DNA of 64,000 nucleotides from positions 22,919,461 through 22,983,460 of the forward strand of contig CM034613.1 in NCBI GenBank assembly GCA_020091685.1. Direction: 5' to 3'. Origin of the DNA: Lutjanus erythropterus. Taxonomy: Eukaryota; Chordata; Actinopteri; Lutjaniformes; Lutjanidae. The notes under the pieces are model-generated. The model searched no databases and had not been told where the DNA came from. It saw nothing but the letters and a program-made list of their open reading frames with translations. This document shows, piece by piece, positions 34,101-49,100 of this stretch. How positions within the stretch are numbered: position 1 is the stretch's first letter; the number at the start of each line of letters is the position of its first letter. The position numbers and the translations under genes are program-made.

Positions 34101-37100
34101 TTTTTAATTTTTAAAAACTTTCTAAAACTCAAAGATTCAAGTTTATCTAAAGAAGAAAAGTAAATTATCTCAACTAAAGATTATAGGTCAGCAAAACTTT
34201 TTTTAAAGTCTATTTCAAAACTTAAGAGTTTGAGTTGGGCTCAAAACTCAAACATGAGTAATATAGGGATGTGCTCAGATATTCAGGCAACTGTTGCCAT
34301 CATCAGCTGGTTAACTGAAGTGATATTAAAAATAAATACTGTGCCGTATTTCAGGTCTGCCCAAAAAAATCCTGAACACAGAAATTGTTTACTACTCTAA
34401 CTTAGCACTTTAACCGTGCTTGAAAAGTTGAACCTGTCAAGGCCCAATGCCGACAAAATTCTGTCCGAAACCGACCCGAACCCGACCCTCATTAGCATAT
34501 TTCAGCCTGAACCCGACTACAGCTCAACATTTTTCTCAATCCACTTCCCTCAATGCACCAGACAGTGGGAGTTTTCAGTGACAGGAACAATACATACAGG
34601 AATAGTGCAGCCCAAACCCAAAGTGAGCCCGACCCGAACCCACCAGGTCCCGTCTGGTTCGGGCACAGATCTCAAGCCCTGGTCTAACTCCATTATTCAA
34701 TACTACATAGCTCTCAATGTTCTCACTTGTTTTCAGTAACTATTTTCTAAAATGTGAAAAACGCCCTTTTTCCTTTACACAGAGTCTGATATGAGCTCAT
34801 AATGTAAAAGCACTGCATTTGCTTTTTTTAACATTTGAAACCATGACATGTAACCATGTTGTGGCTACAGAATATAGCTCTAACAGCTGCTATTACAACT
34901 CAGTAACATGGATATAAATGAGAAAACCCTTCACAGGAACAGGAAGGATGATTCAAATGTGTTTCACAGTGTTGAGAAACCTTTAAGATGAATCAAAGGT
35001 GCTGCTGTGATATTATTCTTTGATATTCAGATCCAGAACTGGGTCACTCCTTCACGGCCACACCTACCGAGCGCAAAAAGTGCTGTCCACTCACACAGTG
35101 TCCCCCGTGACCCTGTCAAACCGAGCGTGTGTGTGTGTTTTAGTGTGTGAATTATGTATGTGTGTGAACCACAGGGAGAGAGACGGGGAGGAGAAATGTA
35201 GGGCACAGTGATGCTCGCACACACATGCACACACACACACACACACACACACACCTCCAACCAGTTTGTGGAGAACAAACTGTACCTTCTGCATAATCAA
35301 ATAATGTGTGACACAAATAAAATGCACACACACAATGGACCGGCTGCCATCTGTGTCACCAAATATTATGATAACCCAAACACACATACTCAGACACAAA
35401 CACACACACTCACACAGACCAAAGAAACCAAAGGCACACACACACACACACACACACACTCTGAGATGAGTGCATATCTCTGCAGTATTATCTGCGACTC
35501 AACTCTGCCTCCTAGTGGTGCGTCTGACACACTGCAAGAATTTCTAACCACCATCAAAAGACTCCCTTCATCCTCGGTTTTGATCTTACACGTGCATTTA
35601 TTCAAGGTAACTGCTGCAGAGAATTTAAGAGGATAATCAAGGTTTTGGTGACAGTTTGGTGATAATGAGAGGTTTATAACTGCTAGAGAAAAATGCAGGG
35701 TAGAAGGTGCAGCAGAGAAGCCAGAAGATAAACTACAACCCACTTTGATGCTATTAGAGTTAGGGGAGTAGGGTCTCTAAAAGCTACAGCAAAGCGTCCC
35801 TCAGTCAGGAGAAAACCTGGAAAAATTACCACGTATTTTGGGGATTGATATGATAGTTTTAGTCTGGCAAGATCGATGTTTCAGTGGATTAAACACCCTG
35901 CCAAATAGAAATCATAATTCAGAGGTTTTTACTTAAAAATGTAAATATAAGGGCTGGGCAATAAACAGTGGAAACTTCTTATACTCATCATGTCTGTCTT
36001 GGTCAAATTGATCACTACAAGATGATGATTATTATTTCTCGTGTAGATTACCATCTCATTGACACATACATGAATATAAAGTAATGAAATGGACAACTTT
36101 GCTATTTTTATGTCACCAAAGGCCAAGTTAAAGGGGGCTTTATATGACCAGACTACAAAAGGTAACCTAAGTTTCACACACAAAGTTTCACTGCTGCATC
36201 CAACTGGCTCGTTTTGAGCAGTTTGTCATAAACTTTGAGGAGTTTTTCATTGAAAGAAAATTACTTTTCTTTGTCCCATCATGATTTCAATGTGCATGCA
36301 ACAGAGGCAGCAGCAGTTACAGTCATTTAAAAATTCTTTTTCTATATGTTGTCATGTATAAAAAAGATTATATTTGACACGGTATAAGTGTTGTCTCCTC
36401 CTATCAAACATCTCATTGTGTTAGTATTTACCAATTAAAGATATAAAATACTGATATCGAGGTATTTGGTCAAAAATATTGTGATATCTGATTTTGTCCA
36501 TATTGCTGAGCCCGAGTGAAAATGATGTCCAGAACAGTGGCACAAAACTTCAGCAAAAATCATCAGTTTTGGCCTCCAAAATCCATAACACACAGAGAGA
36601 AGCAGCTGTAAGGTACAACAGACGATCAAATAAACATCTGTCGCCTTCATGTGGCCATAGACATGGCGTCAATAAATCAAAAACTGAAGTCAAACACAGT
36701 CTAAGTTGCAGGAACACGTCACTGACCTGTGCGTGGAAGATGGAAAGGGACTTTGCCGTGTGTAGCGGGATGAGAACCCGAACCAGGAACTGCTTGTGTT
36801 CGGCCTTCAAGGGCAGGGCGAAGCCGTTTATGATGCTGGAGAGGACAAGGAGACAGTTAAAGTTACGGTTAAATACTTTCACTCTGTGGCACGTGAACTT
36901 TCTTTTTAAATCACATTTTGCTTTCTTCCTGGCAAAAACAACAAGGTGGTGATTTTCAGTCCCGTCACGTCGTCTGTCTTTCAGCTAAAATATAGTCAGA
37001 AAATAATGAGAGAGGTGATTAGATTAAAGCGTCATCTCATGCGTACTTTCAATGTCAAACAATCTTTCCATTATTGTTTCACTTGATCTTTTAAAGGAGC

Positions 37101-40100
37101 GATGTGCAAAATATGGCCAGGTAAGGTAACTCGGAGGGTTGCAAATTTTTTCCTGACTTTCTGTCTTTTGCAGTTTTTTTTTCCTGCAAATGGCTCCACC
37201 AGACAAAACAAAGTCAGCTGAGGTGCAATTACTGCCATGTCTATTGGCCTGTTTGTGATCAGATCACCTGATTGGCTACTAAAATGCAGATGCATACTGA
37301 AGTACGAGTAAAAGTACAGACTTAAAAATCTACTCAAAAAAGTACAAGTACCCAAAAAAAAAACTTTATTATAGTAATTAGTTCCTTCCACCCCGCCTAT
37401 GAAACATATAAAGACATAAAATCTCTATATATTGAACACATATAACTGAATATCAGCTAACACATAGAGCTCACTCATAAAAAGAATCTATTTTATATAT
37501 CAGATCTTTATTTGATTTATAGATCGATCACCTCTAGCTGGAAACATTTGAGATAATGTAAGTACACAACTTTACAAAATTTAATGCAGAAATGTTCCAC
37601 ATTAGAGCTTTAAATAAAAATTCTGGCCATATCTCACACATTACACCTTAAAAACTCACTGCAGTTTCCGAAAACCTCAAACTAACACAATCAAATTGTT
37701 TGGTTTTCACTACCAACAGAGAAGAACAGCAAATTTTCACATTTGAGAAGAAATAATTTGGCATTTTTGCTTGATGAATGACTCATTGATGAGCAAAAAC
37801 TGATAAATATTCTGTCAGTGGACCAACTGATAACTGGCGCAGGAGCAGAGATGATCCTCTGTGGTTTTCTCACAGTACAACTCAGTGAAACAATGACGAC
37901 ACCACGTATACTTTTTGAAGTCCACCGTTCACATCTGTGCGAGCGTGTGCATTCGTCTGTGCGGCGGAGGAGTCTATTCTTGTACCGTGTCCATTTCCAA
38001 GCGACTGGACAAACGCGTGGTCTGCTGCGTTCACTGACTGACACAAGAGGTAGTTCGGCCCGCGGGGAGGAAGGAGAGTATGAACGGCGGAGGAGTGGGA
38101 ACTAAACTTGGAAACACTTATTTAGCAACACTGAGCTGTTTGTCTGTTTGTTTGTCTCTGCATCAGTCTGTCCGTCTGTCTGCCTTCATTTTCTAATATC
38201 ATCTTTGTTTCATAGAACATTCCTTCAATGATACTTCCCTCCCGCTGCTCCTCTGATCTTTCTTTTTCTGCCTCCTTCCTTCTCACCCCTTTTTTTCTGA
38301 CTCCCTCTGTCCTCTTCCTCTCTCCATCTCTCTCTCTCTTTCCCTGTCTCCATGTGTGGGAGGAGCTATAAATACCTCTGTTACCACCAACATGAATACA
38401 AACCTCTCTCTCCTCTCCTGCTCTCCCTCCTCCTTCCTCCACTTCTGACTCACCGTTCACTCACTCAGTCATCCTCCCTCCATCCCTCATCCCTCCATCC
38501 CCCCCTCTGTCACCCTACATTCATCCTCTCTTCTACGTCCCTCTCTTTCCTCTACATTAACCCGAATTTCGCAAATCTCAGAAGTCACCGTCCCTTTTTT
38601 ATTTCACTTTTTTTGACCAGGTAAAGTGGTGGTTAAGGTTTCAAATTTATCCTTTATGTTGGAAAAGACATTTACTTTGCCATACAGGAACTTTTCAGAA
38701 TTCTAAAGAAAACAAAAGTTGACTTGCTTAAAGCACCGTAACTGTTAAAAATATAAATTTCGATGAGCTAACATTTTGGTAATTTAGTTTTTGTCTCGCC
38801 AAGGTAGATGAAAAAATTGAGTTCAGTTATGGAGAATAAAAACAGCTGAACTAATCCTGCTAAAAGTGTGGTCAAGTTACTTTTAAATCACTTATTTAAA
38901 TGTAATAAAGTGATTTGATCTCGAGTTATTAAAACAAACAGTAGATGGGAAGCTGAAAGAACCAGTTTTGTTTGTTGATACAGTGTTTTCCCTTTGACCA
39001 TATTCCCTGAGGTTTTTCCAAAGGTAAACGTCAAGGATTTTTCTGTGGTAAAATAACATGTTCCAAGTAATTACATCATGAAATCTTTACCCCTCTCTTA
39101 TCACCTTCAGATTTTCTGGAGTCAATGCTCTCTGTCACTGTAGGGCAGAATAGCGTCTTACTTTTGATAAAATATTCTAGCAGTCAGCCGGCACTGAGAC
39201 AAACAGCTGCAGTCTTTCTAATCTCTGAATCTGGTCCACTTTTCAGCTCTCTTTGCTTTCTTCTATGTTTAACATCAATAAAGATTATTTAAAGGCACTT
39301 CTGTCTTATTAGTGTGGAATAATGAAAGACTAAGACGGAGGGCACAAGCTCCATTCCCGCCACCAGAATGCCTCTGAGAGAAATTAATATTTATTGACTT
39401 GGATTTGTTTGTTTTGCTTTCTGCTTTCTCATCATCCATCTTCTTTTGTTTATTCTCTTTCTCCTTCCATCTATCCATGCCTCAATTTTTCAGAACTATC
39501 ATCATGTCTCTTTGTGTTTGCCGAAGTCTGTCAATGTTATATCATTGCTAGTTTCTCTGTCTCAAACTCGAGTAAGGACGGATAAAGCTCTGTAGTGTGT
39601 TTACATCTTATATGGGAGAAACATTTATTTGCTTTCTCTCCATGAATCACTGCCTGTGTTGTCAACTCTCTTACAAAGAAAGTAGCTAGCAGTAGCTCCA
39701 AAAGCTGCTCAAGGTTGCCAGATGATGCTGTACACTCATTTGCATATCGATGACGTCATTGTACAGTCATTTGCATTAAGTTATATAAAGCTTAGCGCTT
39801 GTGTTGGTTGCAGCGAGGGAGAGATCACCTGCCATATAAAAGATAGACGGTGAAATCTAAAGCCAAACAATCACAAACTCACCGCAGGGACTTCATTCAT
39901 TTATGCAAGAACAGGCTGTTTATATTTCTACATTTATTTTCTTTTTCTTTTATAGGTTTCCTTCTTTCCGTAGCATTACTATGACTCCATATTGGAACAC
40001 CTGAGATCTAGAGAACAAACTATTTACAAGCTTAAAACAACTAATTAAATATCAGCAATCTACAGGAACATCCTAATCCAGAGATCCGCAGAGAAAGACA

Positions 40101-43100
40101 GAGAGAGAAGCTCAAACCAATTAGATGACTGGTGGAGACCTCTACTTATGTTGTCAAAATGAGCGTGCACCTTTTCGATGACGTCGGCTGTAAAAAACTC
40201 ACTATAGCTGAACTCTTTCTCCTGCAGCGAGCGGCATCCTTCTGCCAGCCAAACTCCACGCTGACTGACTACACACGGCGCAACAGTAGAGAAAGAAATC
40301 CCGTCGCTGTTGGCAGAATAAGTCACTAAATTTGTTGCTAGTCGCTGTAATAAAGTCGCTAAGAGAATCTGAAACATTGCTTAGCAACACTTAGCATAAT
40401 TATCTCTGCAGCATTTTGATTTTTTTGCTCTGAGATGACCAAACACTATCCAACATGAGCTAGCTAACTCTATTAAGACTTGTTCCTCACTTTAGAGGAG
40501 CAATATGTAGATATCGCGCGTGCAAATATGAGTACAGCCGTCCAAATAGTGAGTGCAGGACGTGCGCAACAACGTAAATTGACAATACGAGACCTACACT
40601 GCGAGTTGATCAGCTGCTTCTAACTGTCAGTTGTCTGTCAATGTTAAGTTAAACAGGTTGGCTCTGAAAATACACACTCTGGACTTTCGGTGACTGCCTG
40701 TCTCTCTGCCCGCCGGACTCCATCAATATATGGCTCAATTCAACCGTTATAAACATCTCCGGCATCTACAAGGTTATTAATCATTTCTCACGACTCATAA
40801 ACAGACACTTAATCATTCAGCGAACATTCAGGCTGCAGCGTTTATGTTGGAGAAGCGAGTATTTCAATTTTCTTTGATCTCTGATGGCATATCATGGTAA
40901 TTTTATAATTTATTGTAAATATATTGCATATTTCTCCTATAATGCTGAGTAATGATCCAGGCTCAGGCAAGCTACTGCAGTCTGTCTCTTCAAACCCAGC
41001 TCTCTTTTCAAGTCCTCCACTTCTATGAAAGATTCTAATTATCTAAAGGCATTTCTGTCTTAATAGCGTTGAATAATGAATCACAAAAGGGCACAATAGA
41101 ACATCCTTGAGAGAAAAGCTCATACAATTTCTTTATTTGTGAGGGAAAGATTCCAATGCACAAGCGCTAACAAGGCCACATGCTACCTACTTAGCAGAGC
41201 AAGCTAACTGCTGTAGCCTGGGTGTGATGATCATTACTCAGCATCAAAGTGAAGAGCCAGTATTCGAGGCACAAATTAGCTGGTTAATTTAGAAAAAGCT
41301 CCTCAGAGAAAGACAAAAACAACTGAGCCAACGGCGGCTAGCTAACAATGCTAACACTGAGCACACAGCTCAGCCTAGCTAGTTGGTCTATTCATGAATC
41401 GAGAAGAAAACAGCTTTAGAGGGGATGATAGGCACGTTTCTTCAATTTGGAGAGAGGAAGGCTAGCCGTTTCCCCTTCCTTCAGTCTTTATGCTAAGCTA
41501 AGCTAGCCACACCCTGTCCCCAGCTAAGAAAAGAGCAGATATCAGGTTGATATTGATCTTTTTTATCTCACAAAGCAACCAAGTGTGTTTCCCAACTGCA
41601 ACAATTAATCGATTCATCGATTATTAATAGTTTATTAAATCAATCGCCAGCTGCTTTGAAAATGTATTAATCGGTTTGAGTAATTTTCTAAGAAAACAAT
41701 CAAAATTCTCTGATATCAGCTTCTTAAATGTGAATATTTTCTGGTTCCTTTACTCCTCTCCAACAGTAAACTGAATATTTTTGAGTTGCAGACAAAAGAA
41801 GATATATGAGGACGTCATCGTGACCATTTTCTGAGATTTTAAAAACAAGAAAATGAAATGAAAATAATCGTTAGTTGCAGCCCTGCTTCCCAACACGCTG
41901 AAGTATTACTAACATAACATCATTTTGCTTACAGAGACAGTGAGAAAAACAAACCAGATAATATCACCAGCCTTGTCTGTATTCATCCTCCATTTTCTCT
42001 CTGTCTTTCTTTTTATTACTGTCATCTTTCCATTCTTGTTCCCATTGATTTGTGTACGAGCGGAGGCAGAGAGCAAGACATGTTTGTTTATCAGCTTGGC
42101 TTCCTTCCTTGCTCTCTCTTCATTTCTATCTTCCTCATATTTCACGAACTGGCCTCAGAGACAAAGCAACAAACTATGCAACCCTCTGAGTCATTTCTCT
42201 TTATGTCTTTAACCCCCACCTTCTTGTTTCTGTGTCTCCTTCCTGTCACCTCCCACCTTCGCTCATTTCTCACTCTGCCGGGCTTCGCACACAGATGTGT
42301 TTAACTGATAATAAAGACTGAGCGATGACGATAAATGAAAAATAAATGCGTATTGGACTTCGTTGCAGTAGTGGTTATGCTTCGTCGCCATTTTTTTGTA
42401 GTTGCTCAATTCACTGGGTTACCAGCTGTCTCATTAATAGGAGCAGCTGGCCAAATACAGTATGTGTATATGTAAGAGTGTGTGTGTGTGTGTGTGTGTT
42501 CACAATGAGCTCAAAATGCATTCATCAGGCCATAATATACTACGAAGTCAGTTTTTCCTCTGGAGCAGCAGTTTATTAAAATGTGTGTGTGTGTGTGTGT
42601 GGATACGAACCTGCCGAGGATTTCCAGAAGCTCCGCAACTCCGTTGAAGTGCTCAGTTTCGTATATGAACCTGGAGATTAGACACACACACACACACACA
42701 CACACAGTGACTTTTAATGTTTCATCAGTACACTTAAGTGGGTTCTGCCTGATGAGCTGAGGTTCTGCCCAGAATCATTTGTTACAGAAAAAAACCTGTT
42801 GAAGAGTTTGTAAAGGTTTTTTTTTGGTAAGACTAGGGGAACCATAAAGAATCCTTTTCACCCAAACATCTTTGTAGAACCTTCAGAAGACAAGAGGTCA
42901 CCGGTGAAACTCTTCTAAAATATATTTTTAGATCTCCCTGCACTGAGAATCAAAATAAGTTAGCAGAACTCAAAAAAATTGAAGCAAACAGTTGCCACAA
43001 TTTTTCTTCAAGTTCATAAACTCAAAAGTTGAAGCTTTTCAAAGCTTAAATATATCGAGTTAGTGTGACATGTACTCTTCGATTACAGTTAAATTAAAAT

Positions 43101-46100
43101 TATTGATTTAGCCAACTAAAATAGTTTCAATAAATGAAACTCAGAAATTTCATTCACATTTTAAGTATAAAAACACGTTATTTCATTTTCAATAAAGTCA
43201 GTATCATGTTTATTAATCTCTTAATGTATTTGTGTTTTAGGGACCTTATTTCCCTCATTCATCAAAAATTATGAGTTTAATAAACACAAAACAAAGAAAT
43301 TAGTTAGTAGAAATTAGTTTTTAAGTTAGTAGAAGCTCTATACAAAATCAAGTTTTCAAAACTCACTACACATAATTAATTTGAGCATTTGGTTTTATTC
43401 CCAGGGTTTCAAAATGAAACCCTTAGAATATAAAAGTGTTCTCTATAAAATCACCTGTGTGCACCCTTGTTAGCGCCAGACAGAACCACCAGAGAGTGTT
43501 CTGGATGGAACCATTACACCATAGAATCGTTCTCTTTAGGACCTGATAGGCCTTTTCCACCAACATGGAACCAGCCCTGTTCTGGTTCAGGTGTCTAATT
43601 TTGAACCATTCAGAGCATTTCATTTTAAATTTGCTCAGTACACAAAAGGTTGGTTCCCTGCTGGAATTATGGATTATAATGGTTCTGCTCAAAACTGGTG
43701 GAAACACTGGCTGGTTCCCTAGATAGCACCAAGGTTCCGAGAATCTTGAACAGTACTGCTTCAAGAACCTAGGATAATTTGGTGGAAAACAGCCTTCACA
43801 GGGGGTTCTGAGTGGAACCTTTGGCAAATAGTTTTAGGAATCATCCTATAGATTGGGTTCAAGATAGAAAAAAGAAAACAAAAAAAAGGGGTTCTCCTAT
43901 GATGACCAGCTGAACAAAAGCAACTCAAAGAGGGACTGCATCTCTTGAAATAGTAAAACATCATGTGTTAGCTTCCTGTAAAACTACCAATGCATTAAAT
44001 TTCCTGGCAGGGATCGAGGATTGATCAATATTGTGACGTACCATGTCTGAAATAAAACTCTGTTACCTCTGTGATGAGATCTCGTGAGAGAAAAACACAG
44101 CACAATCCCAGTTTAGCAGATTTATGCTCACACTGTATCTTTTATCTGTCAAAATACTGAACCCAGTTAACCGAGACAGGAGCAGAGGAGTGTGCTGCAG
44201 CGCTGCAGCTCTGCCCTGCTTGAATTATATCGCAAATACAACAATTCAGCCGCACCTGGTGAAGGGAGAAGATGAAACATGATTGTACATCACAGCGCCC
44301 TTGTTAGTCAGAGCTGCTTAACCAATCATCTGAGGAGATTTGTGTCACTACACAATGATGTAAACTCTCAGGATAGATCCAGGATGGCTGATTCAGTGCG
44401 TGTTGTGACTGCAAATGTGCACAGTCATGTTTGTGAGCGCCTTGTTCCTGTTTGTCTGCATGTGTGGAAGAGTACTGAGGCAGAAAATACTCTGTGTAAC
44501 ATCTGCCTCTCCTTAAACACTGGTACTACTTGTCACAATAATATAATAATACTACTTGTCTCCTGTCCTCTGTGTTGATTCTTATGCCACATCCACATAA
44601 TAATATTATACAGACTTTTATTACAAGCAGGAATGTGGGAAAACTATTAATGTCAGCCAAGAACTGTAGGTGTAGCTCAGAGTCAGCAAAAGAACTACTA
44701 TCAGCTAATTGTTGGCCAAATAGCTGCAAAGTCTCTGCCACTGGCAGTTACACAATGAAAAAAAATCTAATATTAAAGGGATAGGAAAAGGGATTATTTG
44801 GAGTTATTATGAGGTCAGTAGATGATGGACAAACCCCTGTCTGGAGAAGCAGAGAGGTTTCTGATGGGAAACCTCCATTATATAAGCCAAATAACACTCT
44901 ACCTAAACTCTAAACCAGTGTTTCCCAAGATTTTTTCCTTTCCAATTTTTAAAAAGTGACAAACCATCACGACCCAACTCCCAATAAACCTTAATAAATC
45001 CTGCAACAGAGTTTATTCATGTATAAATGAATGTTCCTGACTGTTTTTACTGCCATTTTTGCATCAACCATCAAATCAATATAAATCTTAAAGTTGCAGA
45101 TTTTGCTCCATTGTATTTTATTTATTTGGGGACCCAATGTTTGGGAATGACCGCTGTAAACCAAACTCCATAGGTGAAATCACAAATTTTACCTCGCAGA
45201 ACACAGGAGTTGCTGCTTCAATTGATTTGTTTGTTTGTGTTATTGTGTGACTTTGGTGACTCTTTAAAACACAGGAGTCACACAATAACACAAACAAACT
45301 CACATATCAAGGCAGCGGTAGACCAGTAACTCCCTTGTTATGGTTGGTTTGGAGCGAGTGATATTATATTATATAACAGCGGGTTCCCATCAGAAAAGGC
45401 TGTCTGACGACAAGGTAAAAAGATGAAAATATTCTAAATATTGTGTACACTTAAACAACAACAACAGCGCCTGGCTTCCTACACTGGTACTCCTGCTGCT
45501 TCTCCAACTTCAAAAAACCTGAACTATCCCTTTAATTTCCAAGCATCTTGTGTGACTTTGAAGAAGGTAACCACATAACGTGCGAGTGCTTCTAAATTAA
45601 AATAACAGGGGCTTTTTTTCCATTCTTCCCATACTGATAACTTGGCTTGAATGCAACTTTTGTCAGGAAATAACATCCCAACCTAACAATAAATATACAT
45701 CCTGACTTCTTTTTTAAGCAGTGAAAAAAATGCTCCTGTGTGTTTTGTGCTGTAAAATCATCATTATTTGTTCCAGTGACGCACCAAGGTAAAGCAAAAA
45801 ATGCACTGCAGGGGTCATAAACACAGCTGCTCTCCCTGCTGATGGTCTTTGTTGGCAAATGTTTGATTTATTGATGTTAAAACGCTATAAATAGCACCTT
45901 TAAATCCTGTGCATCGGATTGGCGGTAGGTAGTCTGTACCTGAGGAAGATGTTGTTGATCTGTTTGCGGATGTAGGCTCGGAGGCCCAGTAGTTTTCCAT
46001 AGACACGGTGCAGGATGGTCTTTAGGTACTCCCTCTCCCTGGGGTCCTCGCTGTCGAACAGCTCCAGGAGCTACACAGACACGCACACACACATATGATA

Positions 46101-49100
46101 ATTACAGGCACAAATAGAGTACGCCTGCAATATGGTCCTTGTGAGGACCTTTTCTGAGTGCAATTATTCTCTAACCTTCCTTAATCCTAACCTTAAATTC
46201 ATTTTCACCCATAAACCTAATCCCCAACCATACAACAGCTTTTTTATTTGTCTCATTTCTTTCTCTTGTAAAGGAGATATTAAACATAAAAGTTGTACGA
46301 CTTAACTGTGGAGTCTAAGTCAATTTTTTATTAACTTAGATAACAAAGTTTGAGAGCAGTTCAGCAGGGGATATTACTGAGTTCACTTATTTATACTTTT
46401 CCATTTGTCAGGATTTTAGAAACATGCATGAGCTTTCGATTTGACAAACTGCACCTTTCAAGGAGAGTTAAAAATTACCTGCAGGACAAACTTCTGGTCG
46501 ACGTAGCGTTTAGCCATGGAGGGCTGGAAGTCCGGACTCTCCAGGAAACGCAGAAAGAACTCGTACACCAGCTAACGGAGGAGCAAATAGAAAGCAATTA
46601 GACACCATTTAGTGTCTGTGTTTGTCTCCTAAATGTATTTTCTTTCTTTCAATCTCAATCTCTCTAGCCTCCAGCTAGCTAGGTGTGATTAGCCTAGCTT
46701 AGTATAAAGAGTTCAGTTTTAAGTTGTTTTTCTTTTCATATGAAATATAACTGTGGTTGAAAGCTGAAAGCTATAAGGAACTTTCATATTTTGCTGATTT
46801 CGGATGCCTTGGTGGACAAAAGCAGTAAAAGTACAAAACCATTATAATCAGAGTCTATTTAAAGTGTCTTATTCTATAAATATCATGCTGTTACATTTAT
46901 TATATTTTACATTATCATATTATTAATACTGATGAAACACTGTGCAAGTAGCAGTCAGTGAAACTACTTCTAACTACCTCATAAAGGGAACGTCTGCAGT
47001 TTAGCCCAGTGATTCCCAGCCTAGGGGTTGGGCCCCTCCCAAAGGTCATAAAATAAATCTGAGTGGTCATGAGAGGATTTTGGGATCAGTATGTTACTAA
47101 AACAGTACCAGATCTACTGTCGTCATGCATGCCTTCACTCAGTGTAAGACATTAAGTTAGCACAGGATGGTAATTCACTGTGTGGCTTATTGTGCTGATT
47201 TCACGCATGTTTTCAGACAATAACAGTCCTTTTTAACAGCACACATTTCGACTTCTCATAGCAGGAAAAGGTCACGTCAAGGCAAATTATCTCTCTATGT
47301 AGCCCGATATCAGAAATTACAATTTGTTTACAACATCCTTTGTGCTCAGACCCTAAATTTAAGTAAGGAAAAACTCCTCCCCTAAAAAACCAACAGGGAA
47401 GAAACTGAAGAAACCTCAGGATGAGCCACACTCTTCCAGGAAGCACAAAATTTAAATACTTAAGTAAAGCACAATCATTTCAAAATGGTACAGAACCTGA
47501 GTAAAAGTGTTTAGTTACTTTCCACCACTGGAGTAAACAAACACAAAAAACATATTAGGCGTAATTACTGAGCATTAGAGGTGCTGGTAGGCAGATTGTT
47601 TTTTAACCTTCACACAGAGCCGCGCTAGCTGTTCCTTCCCGTTTTCAGTCTTAATGCTAAGCTAAGCTAACAGTCTGCAAGCTGTGGCTTTACACTGACC
47701 AGATGAATGTGAGAGTGGCAACAACCTTTTCATCTAACTCGCGGCGAGAAAGTGAGTAAGTGTTCTTTTCAAAATGGCAAACTGTTTCTTTTAAAGCTGC
47801 TCGAGGGAAAGCAGCATGATCATCGCTCCAAATGGCAGCCAGAGTTGACTTCTTTGAAAAAATCTGAGCTTACTGAGAGCCCAGGATTCAGAAAAAAAAT
47901 GTATGCTGAAGTTCACAGACAGTAATGTTTTGCACCACAACATAAAAGGGAAAAAGAGACAGTTTGGACTTCACGCTTACGTTTTGACTCATCTCTTCCT
48001 GAGGGGTGCAAAAGTGACTGTACACCACACCCGAATGTCATCTGGGCAAACATCACAAGTTTATTTAGGAGATGTGACGTTCTTCCTCGCTAGAGCTTCA
48101 CTTTTGTGATTCAGACTGATAAAACAGGCACTTTTTTTTACCTCATGTTTTGTTTTTTGCTTTAAACAGCAGATTTAACTGACCTGGAGGACCTCAGGCT
48201 CAGGTACAGTATGTTTATATGCAGATAAATGCTGAACGCTGCATTAACAGCAACACCTGGTGGGAGTTGTGTTCATTATGGCATTGTTCCCCCCTCCTAA
48301 ATATAATGTATAATATACAGAAGAGCACATTTTTCATGGTACTTACTGACACTGCATTGTGTTTCACTTTAATAACAAACTAAGTGCATGATTTTTGGGT
48401 GGAAAAAGGCCAAAGTCAACATGCTTTGCAGAACAGAAAACTGTCCTTTTCTCCCTTTTCCTTCTGCCTGATGTTAACTGTAAGAATATGATCATAATGT
48501 GTGTTTTTGTACATATGACATACCTGCAGATGCGGCCAGGAGGCTTCGAGTGTCGGCTCGTCTTCCTCGGGGTCAAACTCTGGATTCTCGCTGGGTGGGA
48601 GAGTCCGGAAGATATTTACTGAAATCTGGAAAACCACAAACGAGGACGGGGAGGGAAAGAGAGTGACGGGAATGTGAGGAGATGGAAAAGATGAAAATGG
48701 ACGAGAGGGATGCGGATACAGGAAGGGGACAAGGGCAGAAGAGTGAAAAGCGGGTCAAACAGATTAAAAAGAAAACGCAGCGATTTAATAGTTGTATTTA
48801 CTAAAAACGAGTGAGCTTCTGATTTAAATCTTGTTTCATAACTGTGCTTGTGCAGCACAACATCCTTTGACTCATCTCTAAACTTCATCATGCTGATATT
48901 TCAAAATGATGCACAAATTCGTGTCACTGCACACCAAATCAGCTCTCCAGATAGATCCGGGATGAATAGTTGGAGTTACAAAACAATGGGCCTCATGCAA
49001 GAACATTTTTGTTTTCTTATCTTAAATCTCTCTAACTTCAGAAAATTATCCACCTGTGCATATTTGAGTGCATGTGCGTGAGACTTGTAAATTAGCATAT

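Noticed and set aside
37691-38044. 117-codon minus ORF
   Set aside because: It overlaps a dispersed repeat whose relative at 55440-55720 has a different frame structure.
40060-40377. 105-codon minus ORF
   Set aside because: It lies in a transposon-like block and shows no known domain.
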